From: Gammaproteobacteria bacterium
GTDB lineage: Bacteria; Pseudomonadota; Gammaproteobacteria; JAURND01
Direction of reading: 5' to 3'
DNA length: 43,845 nucleotides
Assembly (NCBI GenBank): GCA_029266595.1
Contig: JAQSWO010000004.1
Coordinates: 1-43,845, forward strand
Shown here: piece after piece, positions 1 through 11,187 of the stretch
How positions within the stretch are numbered: position 1 is the stretch's first letter
Layout: each line of letters begins with the position of its first letter
Made by a program: the position numbers and the translations under genes
Notes under the pieces: generated by a model
Database searches by the model: none
The model's input: the letters and a program-made list of their open reading frames with translations, nothing else
What the model was told of the DNA's origin: nothing

Positions 1-1317
1 GCTGAGGGATCGACACAAAATAGGAAGAATATTTTTTTAAAAACATAGAGTTATAAAAAAATGGATGGGCATGCATGGAAAAGTCTGGTTTACTTGGTTT
101 TTTTGCGAAAGAACTAAGGAGCCAGAACCATGCATGCCATACAATTCTTACATAAATTACTCAGCCCTGTCATTCATAGCAGTAGGGTGAAAGCGCTCAC
201 GGAGGTGGTAGAAGCAGCTGCACTCAGCAAGCGCTTAACATTGACCTCCTTGGGTCGAGCAATAAACAAACCCATCTATGAAAGGAGTGGCATACAAAAA
301 GTCAACCGGCTCTTGGCCAATGAAAAATTGATGGATGATTACCCAAACATAGCGGCAGCGGTATCAAAACTGCTGATTGGCCATAAACGACATCCAGAAA
401 TTATAGTGGACTGGAGTAAGTACCCCAATAGCGAAGATGCTATCTTACGAAGTGCGCTGTCGATAGAAGGGAGAGCACTGACACTTTATGAAGAGCGTCA
501 TCCGGTAAAAAAGACAGGTAATAGAGAAGTCCAGAAAGTTTTTTTAAAGCATTTAAAAAGGATTTTACCGGACACTTGCAAACCCATTGTGGTCACAGAT
601 GCAGGTTTTCATAATGATTGGTTTAAGGAAGTACTGAAATTAGATTGGCATTACGTAGGCCGTGTACGAGGTATGAGGCGATGCGCGAGAGAGGGAGATC
701 GACGTTTTATCTGGTGCAGTGATTTGTTTAAAGAAGCGAGCAAAGAGGCAGTGAGTTTAGGAAAGGTGATACTCACAAAGAAAAATTCATTTGAGAGCCA
801 TCTCTATATTGTAAAGAAGGGCTTATACGGAAGGAAAGTAAGAACCAAAGGGGGAGAGATCAAAAAGGATAAGGATTCAAAGAATTATGGACGTTCTCAG
901 CGTGAACCTTGGCTACTGGCTTCCTCATGCATGGGGGCAAATGCAGCGCAAAAAGTGGTCAATATTTACCATCGCCGGATGACAATAGAAGAGGCTTTTA
1001 GGGATCTGAAAAGCAATCGTTATGGGCTTGGCTTAGAAAATAGTCAAACAAAGCAAGAAAAGCGTAGAGATATTTTTTTATTAATTGCTATGTTGACCCA
1101 ACTCATTGCATGGCTCATAGGTTTAGTAGGAGAAAAACAGAAACGCCACTATCAATTTCAGTCCAACTCAATCAAACATCGCCGTGTCATATCGTTATTT
1201 TATTTAGGCTGTCAAATGATTAAGCGGAAAATTCCTATCCAAATTTCATCCATCTGGGATGAAATTGCCGCCTTCCAAGAGGAGGCGGCTTATGAATAAA
1301 TGTGTCGATCCCTCAGC
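1..1317 (+). mobile_element. IS4-family (IS10-like) insertion sequence, complete with 17-bp perfect terminal inverted repeats
   Basis: gctgagggatcgacaca at 1-17 is the exact reverse complement of tgtgtcgatccctcagc at 1301-1317 and brackets a single transposase ORF. The true element may be 2-1316 (CTGAGGGATC... resembles IS10 ends). Confidence 0.9.
130..1299 (+). CDS. IS4-family DDE transposase
   Basis: 389 aa intact ORF with IIVDWS, VVTDAGFH and YHRRMTIEEAFRDLK motifs (DDE residues and YREK-like signature). Confidence 0.92.
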   Translation: MHAIQFLHKLLSPVIHSSRVKALTEVVEAAALSKRLTLTSLGRAINKPIYERSGIQKVNRLLANEKLMDDYPNIAAAVSKLLIGHKRHPEIIVDWSKYPNSEDAILRSALSIEGRALTLYEERHPVKKTGNREVQKVFLKHLKRILPDTCKPIVVTDAGFHNDWFKEVLKLDWHYVGRVRGMRRCAREGDRRFIWCSDLFKEASKEAVSLGKVILTKKNSFESHLYIVKKGLYGRKVRTKGGEIKKDKDSKNYGRSQREPWLLASSCMGANAAQKVVNIYHRRMTIEEAFRDLKSNRYGLGLENSQTKQEKRRDIFLLIAMLTQLIAWLIGLVGEKQKRHYQFQSNSIKHRRVISLFYLGCQMIKRKIPIQISSIWDEIAAFQEEAAYE

Positions 1318-1402
1318 CCAAGTAGTAAGTTCCGGGACGACGATGGTAGGGTAGCGCATTCCTTACTCATATGCTCCCGCGTAGGAACGAGGGGTAAGAA
1401 AA

Positions 1403-2683
1403 CTACTCCTCATCCCACTTTAAAGCTCCGCCTGTCTGATATTCTGTCACGCGTGTTTCAAAGAAGTTCTTCTCTTTTTTAAGATCCAACACCTCACTCA
1501 TCCAAGGAAAGGGATTTTCTGCGCCTGGGTACATTTCAGCCAAACCAATTTGCGCCAAACGTCTATTAGCAATGTAATGGAGATAGGATTCAAACATCTG
1601 AGCATTTAAGCCCAAAATACCCCGGGGCATGGTATCCACAGCATATTGATGCTCCAGCTCCACGCCTACCTTAATCATTTCTCTAACTTCTTGCTGAAAA
1701 TCGGGGGTCCAGAGGTTGGGATTTTCTATCTTAATTTGATTGATCACATCAATCCCAAAGTTCATGTGCATAGACTCATCACGCAAAATATATTGGAACT
1801 GTTCGGCCGTACCTGTCATTTTATTACGCCGTCCTAAAGACAGGATCTGCGTAAAACCCACGTAGAAAAAGATACCTTCAAATACCACGTAGAATGCAAT
1901 CAGATCACGTAATAAGCGCTGGTCGTTTTCAGGTGTACCTGTCTGGAAGGTAGGATCACTGAGGCTTTGTGTGTACGGCAACGCCCATATGGCTTTTGTG
2001 GCGACAGATGGCACTTCTCTATACATATTAAATACTTCCGCTTCATCCATCCCTAAACTCTGAATGACGTGTTGGTACGCATGCGTATGCAGTGCTTCTT
2101 CGAATGCTTGACGTAGCAGGTACTGACGGCATTCAGGATTAGTGATGTGCCTGTAAACCGCTAGCACAAGATTATTCGCCACCAGAGAATCCGCTGTGGC
2201 AAAAAAGCCAAGATTCCTTTTGATAACCATTCGTTCATCTTCGGTTAAACCATCTTCACTCTTCCAAAGCTTAATATCCGCCGCCATGTTGATTTCACCC
2301 GGCATCCAGTGATTGGCGCAGCCGCTCAGGTATTTGTCCCATGCCCAAGGATATTTGAAGGGAACGAGTTGATTAAGGTCAGCATGGCAGTTGATAATTT
2401 TTTTATCATCGACACGAATGCGAGCCGCTCCCATGGTGAGGTCTTCCAAACCCGCAGCAGGCACGGTGTGTTGTGTATGCGTGGTAGTTTTATATTCAGA
2501 TTTTGTTTCAACCACCTCCACTATATGAGACTGCGAAGTAAGCGGGTGATTTTTTCCGTCAGGCGTAGGCCAGTTTTGTGTAGAGTTGGACTCAAACACC
2601 GGCACTACTTTAGGTGGTGGCGGCGTGAAAACAGGGATGTCCCCTTTTTCGTTATATTCGTTCCAGTTGAGTAAAGTGTTCAT
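1403..2683 (-). CDS. nrdB: Ribonucleoside-diphosphate reductase beta subunit (class Ia)
   Basis: 426 aa; [14 protein letters not shown] carries the E..H...Y metal/tyrosyl radical motif, plus [10 protein letters not shown]. Confidence 0.95.
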   Translation of the reverse strand: MNTLLNWNEYNEKGDIPVFTPPPPKVVPVFESNSTQNWPTPDGKNHPLTSQSHIVEVVETKSEYKTTTHTQHTVPAAGLEDLTMGAARIRVDDKKIINCHADLNQLVPFKYPWAWDKYLSGCANHWMPGEINMAADIKLWKSEDGLTEDERMVIKRNLGFFATADSLVANNLVLAVYRHITNPECRQYLLRQAFEEALHTHAYQHVIQSLGMDEAEVFNMYREVPSVATKAIWALPYTQSLSDPTFQTGTPENDQRLLRDLIAFYVVFEGIFFYVGFTQILSLGRRNKMTGTAEQFQYILRDESMHMNFGIDVINQIKIENPNLWTPDFQQEVREMIKVGVELEHQYAVDTMPRGILGLNAQMFESYLHYIANRRLAQIGLAEMYPGAENPFPWMSEVLDLKKEKNFFETRVTEYQTGGALKWDEE

Positions 2684-2722
2684 TCAAATTTCCTTTAGTT
2701 TCATATAAGAGTAAGGGCAAGA

Positions 2723-2827
2723 TTATTGACATGCTTCGCAATCGGGATCCGTAATAGAACATGCCTGAGGCGCATCCAACCTCACCGCATTATGCGACGT
2801 GCTATGCGCTAATGTAGATTTTTCAAC
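2723..2827 (-). pseudogene. nrdA: Detached C-terminal tail of NrdA in a different frame: VEKSTLAHSTSHNAVRLDAPQACSITDPDCEACQ*
   Basis: Manual translation of the minus strand; the ACSITDPDCEACQ ending is typical of gammaproteobacterial NrdA C-termini. Confidence 0.88.
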
Positions 2828-5411
2828 ATCGTGATCCTGCGTCTACCAGCCACTTGGGTTCGATTTCAAATGCGGTGGCATAAAGTGCTTTAAGGCTTTC
2901 TGGTACGCGATTGATATGCTTAAGACTACCATCGTAGTATTTTAGGTCATTGATCATCACCTCATCCCATAAACCCAACTCTTTTAGATCACGCACCATA
3001 TAAGGATTCACCACCGTGAATTCCCCTGACAAATTGGATTTAACGTATAGATTCTGATAGGTAGGATCAATAGACTGCGACACACCACAGATATTAGATA
3101 TAGTCGCTGTAGGTGCAATTGCCATCACGTTGGAGTTACGCATGCCAGTCGTCGCAATACGCTGACGCAAGGCCTGCCAGTCTAGCGTTTGGCTTTGGTC
3201 TTGCTCTAAGTACACACCTCTCGCTTCTTGTAGCAATTTAATAGAGTCGATAGGCAATATGCCCTGACTCCAGAGAGATCCTTGATAACTCTCATATACC
3301 CCTCTCTCTTTTGCTAAATCAGCGGAAGCCTCAATCGCATAATAACTGACGATTTCCATAGCTTGGTCGGCGAAAATGACTGCCTCATCAGAAGCATAAG
3401 GAATACGTTGATGATAAAGCGCATCATGAAAACCCATAGTACCTAACCCAATGGGTCGGTGCTTTAAATTAGAACGACGGGCTTGGGGCACGCTATAAAA
3501 ATTAATATCGATGACATTATCTAACATACGTATAGCTGTCTTAATCGTACGCTTGAGCTTTTCGATGTTCAGACCTGTGCCTTTTTCATGGAGATGTTGC
3601 ACCAAGTTTATACTGCCTAAATTACACACAGCGATCTCATCTCTTGAGGTATTAAGTGTAATTTCTGTACAAAGATTAGAACTATGCACAACTCCTACGT
3701 GTTGTTGGGGTGAACGGATATTGCAAACATCTTTAAATGTGATCCACGGATGCCCTGTTTCGTACAACATCCCCAACATTTTTCGCCAAAGTACGCTGGC
3801 AGATATTGTCCTACTGTTTTTGATTTCACCGCGCTTGGCCTTCTCCTCATAAGCCACATAAGCTTTTTCAAATGAAAGCCCAAAAAGATCATGTAAATCA
3901 GGAACATCGTCAGGAGAAAACAATGTCCATTCTTTGTCTTCAAATACACGCTTCATAAATAAATCCGGGATCCAGTTAGCCGTATTCATATCGTGTGTAC
4001 GACGCCTATCATCGCCGGTGTTTTTACGTAACTCTAAAAATTCTTCAATATCCAAGTGCCATGTTTCAAGATAACCACACACTGCACCTTTACGTTTGCC
4101 GCCTTGATTCACTGCCACCGCCGTCGCATCAGCCACGTTCATAAAAGGTACGACGCCCAATGATTTACCGTTGGTGCCTTTGATGCGTGAGCCGATAGCA
4201 CGCACAGACGTCCAGTCGTTACCCAATCCACCTGCATATTTGGAGAGCAACGCATTATCTTTGATAGCGCTATAAATGCCGTCTAAATCATCGGGAATGG
4301 TCGTTAAGAAACAGCTAGATAGCTGAGGGCGCAACGTACCTGCATTGAACAAAGTTGGCGTTGAGCTCATGAAATCAAAGGAGGACAGCAAATGATAAAA
4401 TTCAATAGCCCGTTCTTCTTTTTGCTCACCTTCAGAGATAGCTAATCCCATAGCAACGCGCATAAAAAAGAGTTGTGGCAACTCAAAGCGCGTATCATCT
4501 GAATGCAAAAAATAACGATCGTAAAGCGTTTGTAAGCTCAGGTAAGTGAACTGCATATCACGAGAGGCATCTAGCGCTTGACCCAGTTTATCCAGATCAA
4601 ATGTCTGGAGCTGAGGGTCTAACAGCTCAAGCATCACGCCCTTTTCAATGTACTTCTTTAGACAAAAGGGGTAGATCTGCTGCATGGACGAAGTCGTATG
4701 ATGCACTGCGGGCATTCCCAGAAAAGTTAATGCCTCTGCGCGAAATTGTTCCAACAATAACCGCGCAGCAACAAAGGTATAGTTGGGCTCTTTTTCAATT
4801 AACGTGCGGGCGGTCATGGTCAACGCTTTTTCGACATCAGCTAGTGACGCGCCATCAAACAAGTTACGCTGAGTGTCTTTCAAGATAAGTTCTGGGTCTA
4901 CTTCGGATAATCCTCTGCATGCATCTTCTATAACCTGAGCCAACCACTTTTGGTCTAACGGGGCCCTTGTACCATTAGGCATAACGATGGATAGCTGAGA
5001 ATCGCTGATTTGTGATGCCATTTCTCGAATCTTGCGCCTATCTTCTCGATACAATACATAAGCCCTAACCACCTTATGCTCGCCTTCACGCATTAGGGTA
5101 AGCTCAACTTGATCTTGTATATCTTCAATATGCACGGTGCCGCCCATAGGCAGACGCCGGCTAAAAGTGTCTGAAATCTGCCTAGCCATACCTTGTACCA
5201 AATCACGTATGCGGCCCGATGCAGCAGCTTCAGTACCCTCGACAGCCAAAAATGCTTTGGTTAAGGCAACACTAATCTTTGAGGCATCGTAAGGTGTGAT
5301 CGTGCCATTACGGCGAATCACACGAAGCGTACCAGGCGCCATGTCATTCAGCGTTGAGAATGTACCCAACGGCTGAGAAGGTGCGTAAGTTGTTGAAGAT
5401 AAAGTACCCAT
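2823..5411 (-). CDS. nrdA: Ribonucleoside-diphosphate reductase alpha subunit with N-terminal ATP-cone; C-terminus truncated/frameshifted (probable pseudogene or assembly error)
   Basis: ATP-cone (TLRVIRRNGTITPYDASKI), SSCFLTTIPDDLDGIY, NLCTEITL. Ends ...EPKWLVDAGSRC*, before the expected RQKW...TTYYLR region. Confidence 0.93.
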   Translation of the reverse strand: MGTLSSTTYAPSQPLGTFSTLNDMAPGTLRVIRRNGTITPYDASKISVALTKAFLAVEGTEAAASGRIRDLVQGMARQISDTFSRRLPMGGTVHIEDIQDQVELTLMREGEHKVVRAYVLYREDRRKIREMASQISDSQLSIVMPNGTRAPLDQKWLAQVIEDACRGLSEVDPELILKDTQRNLFDGASLADVEKALTMTARTLIEKEPNYTFVAARLLLEQFRAEALTFLGMPAVHHTTSSMQQIYPFCLKKYIEKGVMLELLDPQLQTFDLDKLGQALDASRDMQFTYLSLQTLYDRYFLHSDDTRFELPQLFFMRVAMGLAISEGEQKEERAIEFYHLLSSFDFMSSTPTLFNAGTLRPQLSSCFLTTIPDDLDGIYSAIKDNALLSKYAGGLGNDWTSVRAIGSRIKGTNGKSLGVVPFMNVADATAVAVNQGGKRKGAVCGYLETWHLDIEEFLELRKNTGDDRRRTHDMNTANWIPDLFMKRVFEDKEWTLFSPDDVPDLHDLFGLSFEKAYVAYEEKAKRGEIKNSRTISASVLWRKMLGMLYETGHPWITFKDVCNIRSPQQHVGVVHSSNLCTEITLNTSRDEIAVCNLGSINLVQHLHEKGTGLNIEKLKRTIKTAIRMLDNVIDINFYSVPQARRSNLKHRPIGLGTMGFHDALYHQRIPYASDEAVIFADQAMEIVSYYAIEASADLAKERGVYESYQGSLWSQGILPIDSIKLLQEARGVYLEQDQSQTLDWQALRQRIATTGMRNSNVMAIAPTATISNICGVSQSIDPTYQNLYVKSNLSGEFTVVNPYMVRDLKELGLWDEVMINDLKYYDGSLKHINRVPESLKALYATAFEIEPKWLVDAGSRC

Positions 5412-5481
5412 TTTGTTGCTTCTCCCATGAATAAAACTGCTTATCTTAGAAATAAATCAAATAGCAGAAAAATAGCGAAAA

Positions 5482-5497
5482 ATACTATATATTGTGT
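5482..5497. promoter_or_regulatory. NrdR box-like palindrome (box 1) upstream of nrdA
   Basis: ATACTATATATTGTGT, 15/16 match to ACACTATATATTGTGT. Confidence 0.75.
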
Positions 5498-5513
5498 TTT
5501 TGTAGCGTAGACG

Positions 5514-5529
5514 ACACAAGATAATGTGG
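5514..5529. promoter_or_regulatory. NrdR box-like palindrome (box 2) upstream of nrdA
   Basis: ACACAAGATAATGTGG, 12/16 match to consensus, 32 bp start-to-start from box 1. Confidence 0.7.
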
Positions 5530-5726
5530 TTTTTAAAAAAACACAAGCGGCTTGGAGATCGTGTTCAAGACTTGAAAAATAGGCAGATTGCCCCAAGGTG
5601 GCTAGAAATAAGCCTACAAGAGGATTTTATATAGTACTTGTCTTGGAAAGATGCAAAAATCAGCATTTTGAAGTAGGATGAGACTATAATATTAATAACC
5701 CTCACTCAACTCACCGGAGTTTAAAT

Positions 5727-6398
5727 ATGAACAACAACTCAAATGTCATTGTCAGAGGATCTGCATCTACTCTGGCAACAAATTCTGTACTCAGGAATAC
5801 TTATTTTCTGCTGAGCCTTACTCTCCTGTTCAGTGCAGTAACGGCCGCTTTCTCCATGGCAATAGGCGCAAATCCTGGAATTATTGTTTTACTGGTAGGA
5901 ATGTTTGGCTTGTCTTTCTTAGTCAATGCACTAAGAAACAGCGCCTGGGGAATTGTCGCAGCATTCGCTTTTACCGGCTTTATGGGTTATATGCTCGGCC
6001 CCATTCTCAATGCTTACCTGTCTGGTTACACAAACGGCGGGCAGTTGGTTATGACAGCGCTGGGTGGAACAGGATTTGTCTTCTTAGCTTTGTCTGGTTA
6101 CGCACTCACAACCAAAAAGGATTTTAGCTATCTAGGCGGGTTTTTATTTGCGGGAATTATGGTTGCATTTCTTGCCAGTCTAGCAGGGATTTTTTTCCAA
6201 ATGCCACTTTTTCAGCTCGTTATATCTGGCGCATTTGCCTTGCTTTCGTCTGGTTTAATCCTCTACCACACCAGCAATATCATTCACGGTGGCGAAACAA
6301 ACTACATCATGGCAACTATCTCCATCTATACGGCCTTGTTTAACTTGTTCGTCAGCTTATTAAATATTTTAGGTGCATTTGCTGGAAATAGAGATTAA
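5727..6398 (+). CDS. Bax inhibitor-1/YccA family membrane protein
   Basis: 223 aa, seven predicted hydrophobic segments; SVLRNTYFLLSLTLLFSAVTA N-terminus and ...TNYIMATISIYTALFNLFVSLLNILG C-terminus typical of BI-1. Confidence 0.9.
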   Translation: MNNNSNVIVRGSASTLATNSVLRNTYFLLSLTLLFSAVTAAFSMAIGANPGIIVLLVGMFGLSFLVNALRNSAWGIVAAFAFTGFMGYMLGPILNAYLSGYTNGGQLVMTALGGTGFVFLALSGYALTTKKDFSYLGGFLFAGIMVAFLASLAGIFFQMPLFQLVISGAFALLSSGLILYHTSNIIHGGETNYIMATISIYTALFNLFVSLLNILGAFAGNRD

Positions 6399-6412
6399 TT
6401 GGCATACTTCTA

Positions 6413-6433
6413 GCCCCGCAATCCTTGCGGGGC
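6413..6433. repeat. Perfect 9-bp stem, 3-nt loop hairpin (GCCCCGCAA-TCC-TTGCGGGGC), no following T-tract
   Basis: Read directly; possibly a transcript-end structure for the BI-1 gene. Confidence 0.6.
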
Positions 6434-6504
6434 GGCCGGTGACGTGGCGAGTTTCCGCTCGCACATGTCCCTACCCTCCTCCTTTTTGCTTTCTCGTTCT
6501 AATA

Positions 6505-7032
6505 TTAATGTACGATCAGGCCAAATCCAGTTTCTGGATTTATCGCTCTATTCAAAGAACCAGTAAGCGGAGTAATTGTCACCTCTACAGTCAAACCCAC
6601 AGTCGCCGCATTAACATGACCTGCAATACTGCGAAAGCTGTCATCTCCCAATACTGCATGTAAATGAGTGTAATAGTTACCTTCGTGACTTGCTATATTG
6701 CCATTAAGACTCGCCAACTCATAATAGCCATCAAATTTTGTTTGAGTTGGCCTATGCGCATCTGCCAAAATTGGATTTTGAAGCTGCCCTAGCCCGCTGA
6801 TTGAAGCGCCAACTAATTTGGCGTCTTTAGCACACTGATTAATACTCTCAATCAACGAATCACCACTATCTAGCACTAAAATAAAAGGTAATTTCGTGTT
6901 TGCTAGGCTGCCACATGAAGATTTATTAACTCCAGCAGAAGCAGTAGGTGCTGAAGATGTGCCTCCAAAAATAAAATACAGGGCTGCCGCTATACTAATT
7001 AATACGATGATACGTAAATATTTTTTCAGCAT
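6505..7032 (-). CDS. Exported/anchored PPC (DUF296) domain protein
   Basis: N-terminal hydrophobic segment then PFILVLDSGDSLIESINQCAKDAKLVGASISGLGQLQN...HLHAVLGDD, DUF296-like. Confidence 0.75.
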   Translation of the reverse strand: MLKKYLRIIVLISIAAALYFIFGGTSSAPTASAGVNKSSCGSLANTKLPFILVLDSGDSLIESINQCAKDAKLVGASISGLGQLQNPILADAHRPTQTKFDGYYELASLNGNIASHEGNYYTHLHAVLGDDSFRSIAGHVNAATVGLTVEVTITPLTGSLNRAINPETGFGLIVH

Positions 7033-7225
7033 ACGTGGTTCCTTTTTAGTTATTTATATTTATTCTCTTTTTAAGGTGCCGTATTTTGCATTTTTGAAGA
7101 CTAAAGTTAACATAGGCTCACTTCACTCTTTCTACTTACTTGCTCTAGGACTAAACTTTTAGGCAATCCTAAATAGGATGGAGCTGTCACCACAATCTCC
7201 TGCCTATTTCTATGCCGTAAATCTC

Positions 7226-8308
<1,083 letters not shown>

Positions 8309-8587
8309 CTATGCAGCTTGGTCTTTGTCTTCAAAGGGAACAACTGAGACAAAGGTGCGACCATACGCGCCACGTACATAAAACTTCACAATGCCATCTA
8401 CTTTAGCAAAGATAGTGTGGTCACGACCGAGGCCAACATTTTCCCCAGCATGGAAACGTGTACCACGTTGACGAACAATAATGTTGCCAGCAAGGACACG
8501 CTCACTACCAAACTTCTTTACACCAAGATATTTAGGTTTGGAATCACGACCATTACGCGTGCTACCACCAGCTTTTTTATGTGCCAT
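8309..8587 (-). CDS. rpmA: 50S ribosomal protein L27
   Basis: [27 protein letters not shown]. Confidence 0.98.
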   Translation of the reverse strand: MAHKKAGGSTRNGRDSKPKYLGVKKFGSERVLAGNIIVRQRGTRFHAGENVGLGRDHTIFAKVDGIVKFYVRGAYGRTFVSVVPFEDKDQAA

Positions 8588-8655
8588 TTTTAAAACCTCT
8601 TATGGATAAGGACTTCTTTATTGAACACTGATTCAAGTGTTCAGGGTTAAATGTA

Positions 8656-8976
8656 TCAGCGACCCTGGATTTCAGTGATCTTTACTTCTGTGTAGTACTG
8701 ACGATGCCCAGCACGACGCATATAATGCTTACGACGTCTAAATTTAATAATTTCTACTTTTTTATGCCGTCCCAAACCAACAATCTCGGCTTTCACACTC
8801 GCACCATTGATGGTAGGTGTGCCTAACTTAACGCCATCAGCGTTTGAAACTAGCAGGACTTGGTCAAAAGTGACGCTATCGCCGATAGTATCTTTGTCGG
8901 ACAGTTTTTCTAACTTGAGTATTTGCCCTTCTGCCACCCTATACTGCTTCCCACCGCTTTTAATAACCGCATTCAT
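8656..8976 (-). CDS. rplU: 50S ribosomal protein L21
   Basis: [18 protein letters not shown]..., [13 protein letters not shown]. Confidence 0.98.
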   Translation of the reverse strand: MNAVIKSGGKQYRVAEGQILKLEKLSDKDTIGDSVTFDQVLLVSNADGVKLGTPTINGASVKAEIVGLGRHKKVEIIKFRRRKHYMRRAGHRQYYTEVKITEIQGR

Positions 8977-9072
8977 GTGTTAGCTCCGTTATAACTAATA
9001 GATAAAGGGCGGGGATTCTAAGAGATATCCCCATATTCTGCAAGAATGGCATAACTTATTCAGCGATTCCCC

Positions 9073-10470
9073 CTAAAAAGTTATCTCTAACTGGGAATCA
9101 ATACACAAAAGATTTTCTCGAAATTCACGCTTAATACGTTCAACTGCCTCCACACTATCACCTTCAAATCGAAGTGTTAAACAAGGTGTCGTATTCGAAG
9201 CCCGCACCAATCCCCAACCATCCTGAAAATCTGCACGTATACCATCGATTTGATTGACTGTTGCGTTAGAGAACTTAGCCACCTGAATCAGCGACTCCAT
9301 AAACATCACTTTATCTTTCTCGGAGCGCATCATCACTTTGATTTCTGGGGTGTTAACGCTATTAGGAAGTGCACGAAACACTTCCTCCACACTTTGCACA
9401 GTCTGGCTCAAAATCTCAAGCAGCCTTGCGCCTGCGTAGAGCCCGTCATCAAAACCATACCAACGCTCTTTGAAGAAGATATGACCGCTCATTTCACCTG
9501 CCAATGGCGCTTGTTTTTCTCTCATCTTTGCTTTAAGTAATGAATGTCCAGTTTTCCACATGAACGGTTTACCACCTGCTTTTTCAATCACACGAGGCAG
9601 ATGCATGGTGCATTTAACATCAAATAAAATCTCAGCACCGGGCTGGCGAGTGAGCACATCTTGAGCAAATAACATCATTTGGCGATCTGGCCAGATAAGC
9701 TCCCCTTTATTAGTTAAGATGCCAAGCCGATCACCATCGCCATCAAAAGCAAGCCCAATGTCTGCTTGATTGGCAAGCACCGATGCCCGAAGATCCGTGA
9801 GATTGGCTTCAACTGTAGGATCAGGATGGTGGTTAGGAAAATGTCCGTCAATCTCACAAAAGAGTTCAATAACCTCACAGCCCAATGCACGGAATAAAAT
9901 AGGCGCGATTTCGCCCGCTGCACCATTACCTGCATCAATCACGATTTTCATGGGACGTTTGAGCTTAACATCCTGGGTAATGCGTTCGATATATTCCTTG
10001 CCAATACACCGTTCTTCTAACTTTCCCTTTCCATAGACAAAATTACGCGCAACCATTCTGTCATATAGTGCCTGTATGTCCGATTCAGCTAGGGTGTTTC
10101 CCTCTAACACTATCTTGATGCCATTGTAATCTGAAGGATTATGACTACCGGTCAATATAAGCCCAGACTGCGTACCCAAAAAGTGTGTCGCAAAATAAAG
10201 TACGGGCGTCGGAACAAGACCTATGTCGATGAGATCACGCCCACTATCTAATATGCCCGCTTTAAGTGCTGCGCAAAGTAACGGACCCGAAAGCCTACCA
10301 TCTCGCCCAATAGCAAGTTGCTGTTGCCCTCTGGCGTGCGCTTCCGAACCAATGGCCAAACCAATGGCATAAAGCAGATCCGGTCCGAGCTGTTCGCCGA
10401 CAATTCCGCGAATATCATAAGTGCGGAAGATAGTTTTGGGGATATTTTCTGGGATATTGTAGATAGCCAT
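9073..10470 (-). CDS. Phosphomannomutase/phosphoglucomutase (AlgC-like)
   Basis: 465 aa; IFRTYDIRGIVGE, LTGSHNPSDYNGIK, AFDGDGDRLG. Confidence 0.93.
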   Translation of the reverse strand: MAIYNIPENIPKTIFRTYDIRGIVGEQLGPDLLYAIGLAIGSEAHARGQQQLAIGRDGRLSGPLLCAALKAGILDSGRDLIDIGLVPTPVLYFATHFLGTQSGLILTGSHNPSDYNGIKIVLEGNTLAESDIQALYDRMVARNFVYGKGKLEERCIGKEYIERITQDVKLKRPMKIVIDAGNGAAGEIAPILFRALGCEVIELFCEIDGHFPNHHPDPTVEANLTDLRASVLANQADIGLAFDGDGDRLGILTNKGELIWPDRQMMLFAQDVLTRQPGAEILFDVKCTMHLPRVIEKAGGKPFMWKTGHSLLKAKMREKQAPLAGEMSGHIFFKERWYGFDDGLYAGARLLEILSQTVQSVEEVFRALPNSVNTPEIKVMMRSEKDKVMFMESLIQVAKFSNATVNQIDGIRADFQDGWGLVRASNTTPCLTLRFEGDSVEAVERIKREFRENLLCIDSQLEITF

Positions 10471-10501
10471 GCAAACCTGTCGCCATAATTCAGTCGTAGT
10501 G

Positions 10502-10526
10502 AAAAGGGGGACAAAAGCCCCCCCCC
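10502..10526 (-). terminator. Probable rho-independent terminator of the PepSY gene (minus strand)
   Basis: Minus strand reads GGGGGGGGGCTTTTGTCCCCCTTTTC: G/C stem followed by a T-run, just downstream of the stop at 10563. Confidence 0.7.
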
Positions 10527-10562
10527 TAAGATTTCTTTAAAACAACTCTTGTTCCTTAAAAA

Positions 10563-11003
10563 TCAATCCTTCTTAATTTCTCCTGTTGTGGCATCAATCT
10601 CTAATTCCACTTTCTTGCCATCTTTATCTAGAGCTCTAACTTCATACTTACCACTGTCAGCTTCAAGCTTATAGATGCTACGATATCCTGCAGCCTCCAC
10701 TTTTGTAGCAACCTCTAGGGCTGTAATCATTTTTTTGGCCGGTTTTTTCCCATCAAGAATAGCTCCTGTCTGTGCGTTTATATCTAGCTTTTCTATCTTA
10801 CCCTGTGCGTTCACTGCTCGAGCTTCATATTTCCCATCGGTGAATTTGATTTTCTTGACATTGTTATAACCTTTTGCTTGCAGGCTTTGCAAAATAGATG
10901 ACATTTGGGCTGAACTCACTGGAATATCCTCTGCCAAAGCAATCTGTGTAGAAAAAGCTAGCAAGCATCCACCAACGATAGAAATTATGGTTTGTTTTTT
11001 CAT
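10563..11003 (-). CDS. Secreted PepSY-domain protein (two PepSY-like repeats)
   Basis: Internal start MKKQTIISIVGGCLLAFSTQIALA (signal peptide) preceded by GGAGATTTGCT; two YNNVKKIKFTDGKYEARA/YRSIYKLEADSGKYEVRA repeats. Confidence 0.85.
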   Translation of the reverse strand: MKKQTIISIVGGCLLAFSTQIALAEDIPVSSAQMSSILQSLQAKGYNNVKKIKFTDGKYEARAVNAQGKIEKLDINAQTGAILDGKKPAKKMITALEVATKVEAAGYRSIYKLEADSGKYEVRALDKDGKKVELEIDATTGEIKKD

Positions 11004-11187
11004 AGCAAATCTCCTTATTGATTGAAATGAACAATGCATCAAGTATATTGAAGCAAGGAACAGTATATCATGACAGTAGCATTACAGTTTTGTCATGTGA
11101 AATTTTTACTTATAGCACAGAAAAACGGAAGCGGAGAATCTGCCTGTAACAATATCCGGCATATGACTCAATACACCCGCCCCATGA

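Noticed and set aside
1300-1482. 60-aa ORF after the IS element
   Set aside because: Starts in the inverted repeat and overlaps nrdB antisense; no supporting features.
2823-2850. TGA at the end of NrdA as selenocysteine or programmed frameshift
   Set aside because: A frame change alone would not restore the protein: about 49 conserved codons are absent between AGSR and EKST, so deletion is the simpler reading.
3511-3852. 113-aa plus-strand ORF inside nrdA (likewise 2309..2674, 4601..4888, 9250..9540, 7320..7691)
   Set aside because: Antisense shadows of strongly conserved genes with no RBS or domain support.
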